Positions 7,096 to 15,348 of a stretch of DNA of 25,081 nt are shown piece after piece. Origin of the DNA: a virus. The stretch covers positions 1 to 25,081 of the IMG/VR virus record IMGVR_UViG_3300021478_000791, one strand, 5' to 3'. The translations under genes and the position numbers were made by a program. Within the stretch, counting starts at the first letter, position 1. Every line of letters starts with the position of its first letter. Under the pieces are notes generated by a model, which was given only the letters and a program-made list of their open reading frames with translations, searched no databases and was not told the origin of the DNA.

Positions 7096-8352
7096 ATGCC
7101 AGCACAAGCGAACGCGAATGTCATCGCGTTGCAGCTCGAGAAGGTGCGCGACAAAGTGCCCCTGCTCTATGAGCGCGACGACATTCTATTGACGATGATC
7201 CAGCAGCGGGGTGACATCGAGAAGGTATCCAGCCGCAACATGCGGCTGCCGCTGCAGGTGAATCCCGGAGGCAAAGCCGGCTCGTACAACGCGGACGGCG
7301 GGGACCTGGGGCGCGGTTCGGGAACGGCGTACGACGTGGCGCAGGTTTCGCCGATTTTCTTCCGGTTCGCGATTGAAATCACGAAGCTGGTGGAATATGC
7401 GACGACCGGGCGGGAACGGGCTGTTGAAAATGCGGCGAAGAGGGAAGTGGCGAACGGGATGAAGCAGTTCCGGGCGTTCCTGGACAAGCTGATCCAGACG
7501 GCAGGGAACGGCGTGCTGGGAACGATCAGTTCGTTTGCGAGCACGACGTGGACGATGGCAACACCTCCCGGTGCGGCGCTGGTGTACGTAGGACAAACGC
7601 TGCAGGTGTACGACTCGACGCTGACGACGAACCGCGGCACGTGCAACGTGGTGGCGGCGGATCCGATCAGCCCGACGCAGACGATCACCGTGGACACAAA
7701 TCCCGGCGGATTGACGAACGGCGACGTGATTGTGCATGACGGATTGAGCGGCGCGCAGCCGACTTCGCTGTTTGGCATCAAGTATCACCAGAACAACGCG
7801 ACGACGGGAACGTGGCTAAACCTGAACCGCGCGACGTATCCGGTGCAGCTGCAGACGCCTCGCGTGAACGCGGGGAATGCGGCGCTGACGCCGGCGAACG
7901 TGCGGCTGGCGATTAACAAGGTGAGGAAGGCGCTGGGTATCAATCACCTGAGCAAACTGATCGCGTACATGGCCGTGGAGCAGGAGCATGCGTGGGAAAA
8001 CCTGGGCATCACGGTGAGCCAGATCATCAAGGAAGGCGGCAGCGGCGGCGGGAATGATTTGGACCTGCTGTTCACGGGACGGAAAACGATGAGCGGGATT
8101 CCGATCAAGTCCAGCGTGAACGCGGATCAGACGCGCGTGGACTTCCTGGATTTGTCGCACTGGGGAAGGGCCGTGTTGAAGGACATTGATTTTTACGAAG
8201 TCAATGGGAACACGGTGTTTCCGATTTACGGGGCGAGCGGCGGTTTGGCGGCATCGTACATCTTTTATTTTGATACAGCGTTTCAGGTGTGGAGCGATTC
8301 GCCGCGCAGCGGTGCGTACATTGACACCTTGGCAAGGCCGAGCGGGTACTGA
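7096..8352 (+). CDS. Major capsid protein, probably HK97 fold
   Basis: A 418-residue protein expected to form the icosahedral shell. It has an N-terminal helical stretch (NANVIALQLEKVRDKVPLLY), then RNMRLPLQVNPGGKAGSYNA and a long helix region (RAVENAAKREVANGMKQFRA). A beta-rich middle (YVGQTLQVYDSTLTTNRGTC) and a C-terminal domain with RVDFLDLSHWGRAVLKDIDF follow. It has the best ribosome binding site in the window, AAGGAG at 7079-7084, 11 nt from ATG. Codon use favours C-ending codons far more than neighbouring genes, as expected for the most abundant virion protein. Position after the scaffold-like gene supports the call. Fold membership is inferred. Confidence 0.85.
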   Translation: MPAQANANVIALQLEKVRDKVPLLYERDDILLTMIQQRGDIEKVSSRNMRLPLQVNPGGKAGSYNADGGDLGRGSGTAYDVAQVSPIFFRFAIEITKLVEYATTGRERAVENAAKREVANGMKQFRAFLDKLIQTAGNGVLGTISSFASTTWTMATPPGAALVYVGQTLQVYDSTLTTNRGTCNVVAADPISPTQTITVDTNPGGLTNGDVIVHDGLSGAQPTSLFGIKYHQNNATTGTWLNLNRATYPVQLQTPRVNAGNAALTPANVRLAINKVRKALGINHLSKLIAYMAVEQEHAWENLGITVSQIIKEGGSGGGNDLDLLFTGRKTMSGIPIKSSVNADQTRVDFLDLSHWGRAVLKDIDFYEVNGNTVFPIYGASGGLAASYIFYFDTAFQVWSDSPRSGAYIDTLARPSGY

Positions 8353-8355
8353 TCA

Positions 8356-8433
8356 AGCGACCAGTGAGCAGTGGCCAGTGGCCGGTGAAGAAATACCTCT
8401 TCACTGGTCGCTGGCCACCGGTCGCTGGCCGCT
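8356..8433 (+). repeat. Long imperfect inverted repeat after the coat gene
   Basis: GCGACCAGTGA near 8356 is the exact reverse complement of TCACTGGTCGC at 8401-8411. Units of CAGTGGCCAGTGGCCGGTGA on the left face CTGGTCGCTGGCCACCGGTC on the right. It could end coat transcription, but no T run follows. The unit resembles the TGACTGGTGA repeat at 5456-5485. Confidence 0.65.
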
Positions 8434-8441
8434 CTATTTCC

Positions 8442-9017
8442 ATGATTCAAGTCATTCGGGAGATGCATGAGACGCCGGAGAATGTGGCGCGGCGACTTTG
8501 TTTGGCGGGTGGAATGAACCGGTATGGCGAGGCGAATTATCGGGTGGTGTGGGGATGGAACCGGTTGGGATGGATTGGCGGAAAATTTGAAGATCGGAAT
8601 GAGCGCGGAGATCTGATTCGCGAAGTCGTGGAGCTGCGATGGGAGCCGAAGTATCCGCAGGTGAATCGTTGGCACGTGGAGCGGTGGGTGGCGCCGGAGG
8701 CGTATGGGTCGCCGCGGGCGTGGTATGCGCAGACGATGGAACGGACGGATGGGAAGAGTGTGGCGGCGTTGGGGCCTTATCCGGAGCGCGGGGAGTATGA
8801 GCACTGTTTTACGTTGCAGGGGCCGCGAGGAGAGTTTGTTCAGTTGACGCCGACGATTGCGGAGCATGTGGCGCGGGCGATTGAGTGGGCGCGCGGACGA
8901 GACAACGCAAAACAACGCGCTAAATTGTATGAGAGGGAAGCGCGAGAAGAGCGGGCGTATGAGGAGTGGGCGTTTGAGGTGATGGATGACGGGGCGCCGA
9001 TGGTAAGCGTGCAGTGA
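8442..9017 (+). CDS. Conserved-looking phage protein of unknown function
   Basis: A 191-residue, tryptophan-rich, soluble protein: WGWNRLGWIGGKFEDR, then WHVERWVAPEAYGSPRAWY, and a helical charged tail (AKLYEREAREERAYEEWAFE). It lies right after the coat gene and uses codons like the portal. ATG 8442 is chosen because anything upstream is translated inverted repeat; ATG 8463 (MHETPENV) is a second option. It may be a head-completion or capsid-associated protein, but this is only positional inference and no family is recognised. Confidence 0.7.
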   Translation: MIQVIREMHETPENVARRLCLAGGMNRYGEANYRVVWGWNRLGWIGGKFEDRNERGDLIREVVELRWEPKYPQVNRWHVERWVAPEAYGSPRAWYAQTMERTDGKSVAALGPYPERGEYEHCFTLQGPRGEFVQLTPTIAEHVARAIEWARGRDNAKQRAKLYEREAREERAYEEWAFEVMDDGAPMVSVQ

Positions 9018-9037
9018 GCGACGAATGAAGGAGAAAA

Positions 9038-9082
9038 TCTAACGCAGAGACGCCGAGGACGCAGAGTTCGGAGGAGAAGACT
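9038..9082 (+). repeat. R1 repeat
   Basis: TCTAACGCAGAGACGCCGAG and then GACGCAGAGTTCGGAGGAGA. It lies 57 nt before the next gene. Confidence 0.8.
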
Positions 9083-9138
9083 GGCGGATTAGAGGACCGC
9101 GGATCGCTAGCGGTTTGATACGCGTCAATGGAGTGTCG

Positions 9139-9369
9139 ATGAGAGGAAGCCGGGTTGAGGTGTGGTTGAAGGGGATGCTGGCCGCGGGAGTGAGCGGGGC
9201 GGCGGGTGGAGTGATGACGGGGTTGGCGGCGGTGGGGATTGATCCGGGGCACTTTAATTTGCAGGCGGGGATTGGCGCAACGATGAGAATTGGGGCGGCG
9301 GCGGCGTTGATAAATGCGGTGATTGGGGTGGCGGCGTATTTACAGAAGTCACCATTGCCAGAGGGGTGA
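9139..9369 (+). CDS. Small two-helix phage membrane protein, holin-like
   Basis: A 76-residue protein with two membrane segments, about residues 12-32 (AAGVSGAAGGVMTGLAAVGI) and 48-66, joined by DPGHFNLQAG. It ends in AYLQKSPLPEG. From memory, the pattern KGxLAA...DPxxFNL...AAYLKQSPLP recurs in small prophage proteins sometimes labelled holin. ATG 9139 has TGGAG 6 nt upstream; TTG 9115 is less likely. If it is a holin it lies away from the lysis genes at 23.8-25 kb, so a structural or superinfection role cannot be ruled out. Confidence 0.65.
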   Translation: MRGSRVEVWLKGMLAAGVSGAAGGVMTGLAAVGIDPGHFNLQAGIGATMRIGAAAALINAVIGVAAYLQKSPLPEG

Positions 9370-9384
9370 CGTAAGAAACAAAAA

Positions 9385-9432
9385 GGGCGACCCGTTTAGG
9401 TCGCCCCGAAACTTAGCGTGTACTGGACACGC
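9385..9432. ncRNA. Candidate two-hairpin RNA element, copy 1
   Basis: Hairpin 1 is GGGCGACC, loop CGTTTA, GGTCGCCC (9385-9406). Hairpin 2 is GCGTGT, loop ACTGG, ACACGC (9416-9432). Copy 2 at 15994-16041 has other stem sequences but the same order and the same ACTGG loop. On the minus strand hairpin 1 is followed by TTTTTGTTTC, so it could also be a terminator for minus-strand transcripts. Type is tentative. Confidence 0.45.
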
Positions 9433-9500
9433 CTCTCAAGCGAATTCAGCTTGCAACCGTAAGAAATTATTGTCAAGCCCCTTCGAGTGAAGGACAAACC

Positions 9501-9523
9501 GGCCCGCCTTGGAAGGCAGGCCC
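9501..9523 (-). repeat. R5-like hairpin
   Basis: GGCCCGCCTT and AAGGCAGGCC pair with one mismatch around GG. The foot on the minus strand is TTAG rather than GTAG. The segment 9433-9500 between the two-hairpin element and this one holds nothing I recognise. Confidence 0.55.
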
Positions 9524-9560
9524 TAAAAGAGCTAGGAGTCGGAGAAACAAAACCCAAGAG

Positions 9561-9585
9561 GCTGGCTTGAAAGCCAGCGCTACAT
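9561..9585 (-). repeat. R5 REP-like hairpin
   Basis: GCTGGCT (9561-9567), TGAA, AGCCAGC (9572-9578), then GCTACATGG. The minus-strand foot is GTAG. The half copy in the portal cassette (3841-3858) resembles its right half. Confidence 0.8.
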
Positions 9586-9617
9586 GGCAGATTGCGGAGA
9601 GCGAAGAGGCGGGGAAT

Positions 9618-10340
9618 ATGCCAGTTGTTGGATCGAGTGCTTATAACACGGCGGGGCAGATTACGTCGCTGGTGAGGTCGCTGCTGAATGATGCGCAGGG
9701 GAATCTGTTTACGGATACGGTGCTGCTGCCGTACCTGAATTCGGCGTACCGGAAGGTGCAGCGGGCGATCGGGAATGCCGGCGGCGGAGGATTTATCCAG
9801 GACGATGCGCTGCTGGTGGTGACGGCGGTGGAGGGGCAGGATGCATCGCTGCAGGTTTCGATCAGCGATGCAACGGCGCCGCCGAACCAATTGCCTACGG
9901 ATTTGTTGGTGCCGCTGAAGATCTGGGAGCGGCCGAATCTGTCCACACAGGAATTCGACGAGATGGTGGACCTGACGCAGCACGGCGGGCTGCCTTCGCG
10001 TGTGCAGGACGTGGTGCTGAGCGTGTGGGAATGGCGTGCGGATGGATTGTGGTTTTTGGGCGCGACGCAGGATACGCAGATTCGTTTGCGGTATTTGAAG
10101 GCGTATCCGGATTTTACGGATGCGACTTCGCCCGTGCTGATCCGGAATGCGCAGGAAGCGCTGGCATACGGGACGGCAGCGGGCGCGGCGTGGGCTCGCG
10201 GCAGCCCACTGGCGGAGAAGTGGGACGACGCGGCTTCGGATGCGATCGAGGACCTGGTGGTGGCCGCGGTGCGGAGAGAGCAGCAGAGCGGGCGGCGGAG
10301 GCGGCCGTATTCGGCGAGGAGCGGATATACGCCGTTTTGA
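9618..10340 (+). CDS. Head-tail connector (adaptor) protein, putative
   Basis: A 240-residue protein with an N-terminal helical part typical of connector proteins (ITSLVRSLLNDAQGNLFTD, then LLPYLNSAYRKVQRAIGNAG). A beta-rich middle (LPTDLLVPLKIWERP, VWEWRADGLWFLGAT) and a C-terminal helix with a basic tail (RREQQSGRRRRPYSARSGY) follow. This arrangement fits proteins that dock under the portal and stop DNA leaking. ATG 9618 follows AGGCGGGG; an upstream start at 9567 would only add translated REP sequence. The connector role is inferred from pattern and position. Confidence 0.7.
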   Translation: MPVVGSSAYNTAGQITSLVRSLLNDAQGNLFTDTVLLPYLNSAYRKVQRAIGNAGGGGFIQDDALLVVTAVEGQDASLQVSISDATAPPNQLPTDLLVPLKIWERPNLSTQEFDEMVDLTQHGGLPSRVQDVVLSVWEWRADGLWFLGATQDTQIRLRYLKAYPDFTDATSPVLIRNAQEALAYGTAAGAAWARGSPLAEKWDDAASDAIEDLVVAAVRREQQSGRRRRPYSARSGYTPF

Positions 10341-10349
10341 GGAAGGAAG

Positions 10350-10380
10350 TAATCAGTTATCAGTAATCGGTAATCAGTAA
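10350..10380 (+). repeat. R2 repeat
   Basis: AATCAGTTATCAGTAATCGG followed by TAATCAGTAA. Other copies lie at 20571-20610, 24280-24312 and, inverted, 24391-24452. Confidence 0.8.
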
Positions 10381-10424
10381 GAGAGAAGAGAAGAGAAGAG
10401 AAGAGAAGAGAAGAGAAGAGAAAA
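10381..10424 (+). repeat. AGAAG microsatellite
   Basis: About eight uninterrupted 5-nt units (GAGAAGAGAAGAGAAG and onward). It joins R2 on the left to R1 on the right and ends 50 nt before the next start codon. Such tracts change length by replication slippage. Confidence 0.85.
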
Positions 10425-10470
10425 GCTAACGCAGAGGCGCTGAGAGCGCAGAGATTCGCAGAGGAAGAGA
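10425..10470 (+). repeat. R1 repeat with the ribosome binding site of the next gene
   Basis: GCTAACGCAGAGGCGCTGAG, then AGCGCAGAGATTCGCAGAGG, ending AAGAGAGGG four bases before ATG 10474. The purine run GAGGAAGAGAGGG is the only binding site for that gene. Confidence 0.8.
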
Positions 10471-10473
10471 GGG

Positions 10474-10830
10474 ATGAAGAATATGTCGATTACGATTTCG
10501 CTGCAGCCGACCAATGTGGACAGCAGCGCGAACAATTTTGTTTATGCGGTGGCGACGCTTGCGTTTTCGGGGAACTATGTGACGGGCGGGGACACACTGG
10601 ACTTTACTCAAATCGCAAACGTGGTGCCCTCGGACACGATCGTGCAGGTGTTCGCGGAGAGCCAGAACGGAAACAGTGGATATTACATTCCAATCCAGGG
10701 AGCGGCGCTGAACAACTGGAAGTTAAAGGCGTTCCTTGGCGGCGGGACCGAGGTTACCGCGGGCGCGTATCCGGCGGGAGTGACCGGCGATATTGTGCAG
10801 CTTTCGATTACGGCGCGGAAGTTGTTGTGA
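10474..10830 (+). CDS. Small beta-rich virion protein, perhaps capsid decoration
   Basis: A 118-residue protein rich in Thr, Val and Asn with alternating beta patterns (ITISLQPTNVDSSANNF, VQVFAESQNGNSGYYIPIQG, GDIVQLSITARKLL). It has no charged helices and no signal peptide. Codon use is like the coat gene. Size, composition and position between connector and fibre suit a decoration or minor tail protein; no domain is recognised. MSITISL from ATG 10483 is an alternative start. Confidence 0.65.
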   Translation: MKNMSITISLQPTNVDSSANNFVYAVATLAFSGNYVTGGDTLDFTQIANVVPSDTIVQVFAESQNGNSGYYIPIQGAALNNWKLKAFLGGGTEVTAGAYPAGVTGDIVQLSITARKLL

Positions 10831-10855
10831 GGCTCGCACCGCCAGTCACTAGGTA

Positions 10856-11404
10856 TCACTCATCAAGCCGCAACGAAGCCGTTGGAACTTGCCGGCGGAT
10901 CATTTCTCGGAGATTGCTAATTTCAGTGTGAGTGGCGAAAGATCGCTTGGGGATAACATTGGCGAGATTCTTACTCTGATACAGCAAAAACTGTTCCCGT
11001 GTCTCTCGAACTTGCAAAAAGCTATTCCATTGGAGTTCTCCGCGGGCAGTCGGACCAACTACACTTATTCCATTTTCCGCGAAAGCCCAGACTGTGGGTC
11101 CTTGCAAGGCGGGCGTATTCCGAAGGATAGAGTGTGCTGAGGAATAGGAACTGGCGTAAACGATCGCATACAGAAAAACTGGGGCAAACATTATTCCGAA
11201 AACGCTTCCGAACCAAACCGAGGGCATTCCATTCGTTTGAGAGGAAATCACCGCAAAAAGAAAGCCCCCTATAACCCCTGCACACGCAGCTATCCCCACC
11301 CATTCGTGGATTTTGTGGCGCCCCCAAATGATGGCGACGTTAGCTCGATATATATCCTTTTGGTTGAGTTGAACGGCGAGCTCGATGGATTGGGAATCGG
11401 TCAT
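10856..11404 (-). CDS. YcxB-like membrane protein, minus-strand cargo
   Basis: A 182-residue protein, the only believable minus-strand gene here. The N-terminal part (MTDSQSIELAVQLNQKDIYR) is followed by two membrane segments, about AACAGVIGGFLFAVI and FGIMFAPVFLYAIVYA. The C-terminal domain reads WAFAENGISVVGP, ELQWNSFLQVRE, FLLYQSKNLANVIPKRSF and EISNLREMIRRQV, the pattern of YcxB-like domains (facultative membrane proteins of unknown role). ATG 11404 is chosen because residues further upstream are translated fibre-gene sequence; no strong ribosome binding site is visible. The DNA is less G-rich than its neighbours. It is divergent from the fibre gene and lies inside the structural module, so it is probably acquired cargo. 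Confidence 0.8.
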   Translation of the reverse strand: MTDSQSIELAVQLNQKDIYRANVAIIWGRHKIHEWVGIAACAGVIGGFLFAVISSQTNGMPSVWFGSVFGIMFAPVFLYAIVYASSYSSAHSILRNTPALQGPTVWAFAENGISVVGPTARGELQWNSFLQVRETREQFLLYQSKNLANVIPKRSFATHTEISNLREMIRRQVPTASLRLDE

Positions 11405-11484
11405 TTGTGAAAAGGAAGTTATCACAAGTAGATACATAGTACAAAGTTGAATGGCTCGCGAAATTCGGGAAGAGATGAGAACTG

Positions 11485-14400
11485 ATGATACGATCGAAAA
11501 TGCGTATGGGGATTTTGTGGGCGATTGTGGCGATGGCGCTGCACTTGTGGCCGGGCGTGGTGAAGCCGGCACATGGGCAGGGATCGCGCAAAGACGACAT
11601 TGTGTTTAATACGCGCGGGGTGCCGCTGGCCGGGGCGACGGTGCGCGTCTGCGCGATGCCGGCTAGCGGGCAGCCGTGCACGCCGCTGGCGCTGATTTAT
11701 TCGGATGCGGCACTGACTCAGGCGCTAGCGAATCCGACTGCGACGGACGGGCTGGGGAATTATTCGTTCTATGCGGCACCGGGGAAGTATGAGATCGAGA
11801 TCAGCGGGCCGGGAATCACGACGAAGCAAGTGCCGAATGTGATTTTGCCGAGCGATCCGGCTTCGCCGACGTTCAGCAGCATCAGCTCGACCGGCGGGAT
11901 CAATGCGTTTTCGCTGACGTTGACGGGCAACTTGACGGTCAACGGCAGCACGAGCGTGGTGGGAAACCTGGCGAGCGGTACGCTGACGCTCTCGAACCAG
12001 GGAACAGCCCCGGGAGCGGCGGGCAGCGGCACGGTGAATTTGTACACGAAGAGCGCGGATAAGAGGCTGTACTACAAGGACGAGACCGGAACAGAGATAG
12101 GGCCCATTTCGAGTGCGAGCGGCGCGCAGACCAACCAGTCGAACACCTTTACGGCCCCACAAAATATTGATGCGGATTTTCACACCAAGGGGCCGAATCC
12201 GTGGCTGGACGTGACGCGATTCGGGGGATACATCGGACCGAACTTCAGCACGAATGCGACGACGTGCTCGATAAATTTAGGGTCGACGACGGCGAGTTGC
12301 GCTGCTGCGTCTGATTTTCAGAATGGGCATGGGATATTGATCCTGGGAGCGGGGCCTGCGCCGGCGATTGCGACGCCACAAGCGCCGACGGCGACGCCGC
12401 TCTTTCAGGTGGGCACGACGCAGCGGAACTACTGCGTGGCGGACCGCGATTGGGCGGGGGGAATCACGCCTTGCGGGGCGGTGGGATTTACCACCACCGC
12501 GCCGGCTTCGATGGCGCTGCAATCTTACCCGATCAGCGGAACCTGGACGTTCAGCAACGGCGTTTTTACAGTGACGACTTCCGCGGCTCACAACATGCCG
12601 ACAGCCGCATCCGGGATAGCGAGCGAACCCTTCGCGCAAATTGAAATCCAGTCCAACACTACCAATAGCCGGCAATGCGAAGGGGCATTCTCACTGACGG
12701 CGGTTCCCAGTGCAACGACCTTCCAATTTACGCGGAACGAATTGACGGCGGCCGGTGGTCCGAGTCCCGCGTGTATCGGCGGAACGATGCGGATCGCGCC
12801 GAAAATTATTTTGAAGTGGGACTCGCACTACACCTACAGCGTGCAGTCCGCAACGTGCTCCGGCGGAAACGCGATAGTCACTGTCTCTCCCGGGGTTTAT
12901 GGCCCGGCGAATACGGCGGCATCCACATGGGCTGTGCCGTGGTTTGTAATTGCAATCTTCTCCGGCGTGACGGACAGCCACTACAACGGAACTTTTACCA
13001 TCAGCAATTTCACTCCCTCTGGAACGGCGCCCAATGCTGTGCAATATACGCTTGGAAGCTGCGCGGGGGTGTCGAACGTCGGGGCCGGCGGGACGATGAC
13101 GATGGTCCCGGGCAAAGCCGTAAAAAATCACCTGATTTATGAATGCACCGGAACGTCCTGCGCCCTTCCCGTAAACGCCGCGAATTACTCGCTGGTGGGC
13201 GTGGCGGAGGGGAATGACGGCTACTTTGTGGACCGGGGCTGGAGCGTGACCGCCGCAAACGTGGATACGGGCGACGCGCCGCTTACGGCTCCGACCGCGA
13301 CAACGAACGAATACCTGGATACAACGATCGCTGCCGGCGGCGGCACGACGTCATTGACGCTTACGGCTGCGGCAAGCAACACGGTTTCCAGCGCGAAGGC
13401 ATTTCACGACAACACGCCGAACCTTCTCCTCGCGTGCGCGGCGCTTCCTGCAAACACCACCGGATCCAACGGTGGGCGAATCATGGTTCCGGCCGCCAAC
13501 AGCATCTACCAGTATTTTCCGCTGATCGGCAACTTCGACATGGTTGGCAACTTCTCACAAAACCCTAGAAATTGCCCCGGGAACACCACGATCGAATTCC
13601 GTTCGATCGTCTATCAGAGGGGAACAATCCTTCTCGGCGGGGGGAATAACCTTGTGGCTGGCCAGGGCGCGACGAACTGCCAGTCTTCTTTCTATCAGAT
13701 GAGCTCCTCACTGGCCTGTTTTCAAGGTATGGCCTATCCGATGGTGTACTTTGAACCGGAAACATCGAGCAATAGTTACCTGGAGAACCTTGTATTCCTC
13801 CCGTCACAGACTTATCAAAGTGCACTCTATTTCGACGAGCAATTGAACCATGACGGCGTGGTGGCGTTGCGCTTCGAGCATGTGCATGCCGACGGAGGTT
13901 TCCACAGCTATCCGGTGGTCAACAAAGCAGGGTTCGGATTCTTTTGGAATTACGGCGGATGGAGTGCTGTGGGCGGAAATTTCTCCGAGAGCCTCGATTA
14001 CATCATCACGCACAACTGCGGGATGCCGGCATACCAGACGGCACCGGCGCCGATGCCGTACATTTTCACCACAAATCAATCGTACTCCTTCGGAACTTTC
14101 GAGGTGGACACCTGCGGGTTCTCGAACGGCACATTTGGAAACAACGTGGTCTTTAACCAGGTGCTGACAGAAAACGCGGCCGGCCCCGCGTTCAAGATCA
14201 ACATGCTGCCTTACGGGCTTTCAGGCATTTCCTTCAACCAGGGCTCCTATGCCGATTTAACGGGTGGCTCCGCGACTCCGTATTTTGACCTGACCAACTC
14301 CTCCACTTCGGGAAGTGAATTTAACTACATGGAATGTGCAACGGGTTATCAGCCGGTGCTGCAGACGGGCACAACTGCAAGCTTTTACACAGGCATTTCC

Positions 14401-15300
14401 ATCCGGGGCAACCTGGGAGGGTGCACGGGCGGGATTGGGGCGGTGAACTATCGCTTCGACAACATGTCCAACAATCTGGGAATTGTCAGCGGATATAACA
14501 CACAGCTGAATGCGGGTTCGCAGGTGTTTTCGCCGATGCCGAGTCCAGCGAACTTTCAGAGCGCGACGGCGGTGAGCGGGACGGGATTGACCCCGGGGAC
14601 GTACAGCTATTGCGCGATTGCGATGGATGCTTTCGGCGGAGTGACGGCGACGAACCCTTCAGCGTGCACGACGGTGACAACGACAACGGGGAACCAATCG
14701 GTGCAGTTGGTGATGCCCGCAACTTTCCCCAGCGGGGCGGCGGGACTGGTGATTTTCGACCAGACCAGGGGTCAATATGTGAATTTTGCTACCTGCGCAT
14801 CACCGCAGGTGACGGTGCCGGGTTCGACGGTGACCTTGACGTCGACTTTTGAGGGATGCCCTTACGCAGCCCCAAACCAAACTTCTGCCGTGGCTAATTT
14901 TGTGAGCACGGCAAACGGGATCGGCGGAAACAAGCTTCTGCTGAACGGGGAGTTTCTGAATGCAGCGCCGCGGTCGGAACAGAATATATTTTTGCCGGGC
15001 GGATTGAGCACGACATGGACGGGCTCGACGTGGACGCTGGACCGCGGCGTTACAGTGACGCGCGTGCAGGTGCAGGCGAAGACCGCGCCTGCGGGGTGCA
15101 CGACGAATGCGGTGGTGAGGCTGACGGACGGCACGACGCCGGTGAATCTGACGATTGCGGCGGCGGCGAATGATTCGGGAGCGATCGCGCAAAATTATGC
15201 GAGCGGGGCGGCACTGACATTGAGCGTACAGACGGCGGCGGCAGGTTGTACGACGACGCCGGCGGACGCGAATGTGACGATACAGTATCGGATGCAGTGA
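11485..15300 (+). CDS. Large tail fibre or tailspike-like protein with a Sec-type signal peptide
   Basis: A 1271-residue protein. Residues 1-31 look like a signal peptide: basic MIRSKMR, hydrophobic GILWAIVAMALHLWPGVV, then AHGQG. A carboxypeptidase-regulatory-like beta-sandwich follows (about 38-120, RGVPLAGATVRVCAM and LGNYSFYAAPGKYEIEISG). Next come a repetitive beta region (FSLTLTGNLTVNGSTS), a linker ending in NIDADFHTKGPNPWLDV, and modules with TSAAHNMP and YNGTFTISNF. A likely parallel beta-helix follows at about 640-1000 (GGRIMVPAAN, LENLVFLPSQTYQSALYFDE, GISFNQGSYADLTGG). A C-terminal beta domain ends TVTRVQVQAKTAPAGCTTNA to YRMQ. It probably binds or degrades a surface glycan. No catalytic residues can be named. 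A host surface protein is the alternative. Confidence 0.75.
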   Translation: MIRSKMRMGILWAIVAMALHLWPGVVKPAHGQGSRKDDIVFNTRGVPLAGATVRVCAMPASGQPCTPLALIYSDAALTQALANPTATDGLGNYSFYAAPGKYEIEISGPGITTKQVPNVILPSDPASPTFSSISSTGGINAFSLTLTGNLTVNGSTSVVGNLASGTLTLSNQGTAPGAAGSGTVNLYTKSADKRLYYKDETGTEIGPISSASGAQTNQSNTFTAPQNIDADFHTKGPNPWLDVTRFGGYIGPNFSTNATTCSINLGSTTASCAAASDFQNGHGILILGAGPAPAIATPQAPTATPLFQVGTTQRNYCVADRDWAGGITPCGAVGFTTTAPASMALQSYPISGTWTFSNGVFTVTTSAAHNMPTAASGIASEPFAQIEIQSNTTNSRQCEGAFSLTAVPSATTFQFTRNELTAAGGPSPACIGGTMRIAPKIILKWDSHYTYSVQSATCSGGNAIVTVSPGVYGPANTAASTWAVPWFVIAIFSGVTDSHYNGTFTISNFTPSGTAPNAVQYTLGSCAGVSNVGAGGTMTMVPGKAVKNHLIYECTGTSCALPVNAANYSLVGVAEGNDGYFVDRGWSVTAANVDTGDAPLTAPTATTNEYLDTTIAAGGGTTSLTLTAAASNTVSSAKAFHDNTPNLLLACAALPANTTGSNGGRIMVPAANSIYQYFPLIGNFDMVGNFSQNPRNCPGNTTIEFRSIVYQRGTILLGGGNNLVAGQGATNCQSSFYQMSSSLACFQGMAYPMVYFEPETSSNSYLENLVFLPSQTYQSALYFDEQLNHDGVVALRFEHVHADGGFHSYPVVNKAGFGFFWNYGGWSAVGGNFSESLDYIITHNCGMPAYQTAPAPMPYIFTTNQSYSFGTFEVDTCGFSNGTFGNNVVFNQVLTENAAGPAFKINMLPYGLSGISFNQGSYADLTGGSATPYFDLTNSSTSGSEFNYMECATGYQPVLQTGTTASFYTGISIRGNLGGCTGGIGAVNYRFDNMSNNLGIVSGYNTQLNAGSQVFSPMPSPANFQSATAVSGTGLTPGTYSYCAIAMDAFGGVTATNPSACTTVTTTTGNQSVQLVMPATFPSGAAGLVIFDQTRGQYVNFATCASPQVTVPGSTVTLTSTFEGCPYAAPNQTSAVANFVSTANGIGGNKLLLNGEFLNAAPRSEQNIFLPGGLSTTWTGSTWTLDRGVTVTRVQVQAKTAPAGCTTNAVVRLTDGTTPVNLTIAAAANDSGAIAQNYASGAALTLSVQTAAAGCTTTPADANVTIQYRMQ

Positions 15301-15348
15301 ACGAGAAGTTTCCAGGAAGGTCTCCAGCTAACAATTAAGAGGTGAAAC

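Noticed and set aside
8364-8441. Upstream start of the gene after the coat
   Set aside because: The added residues come from the inverted repeat at 8356-8433.
9567-9617. Upstream start of the connector gene
   Set aside because: The extra residues translate an R5 hairpin, and ATG 9618 has its own binding site.
10381-10470. CRISPR array
   Set aside because: The repeat units are 5 and 10-12 nt without regular spacers, so this is a microsatellite plus an R1 array.
11485-15300. Polysaccharide lyase call for the fibre
   Set aside because: A beta-helix is likely, but no catalytic residues can be identified by eye.
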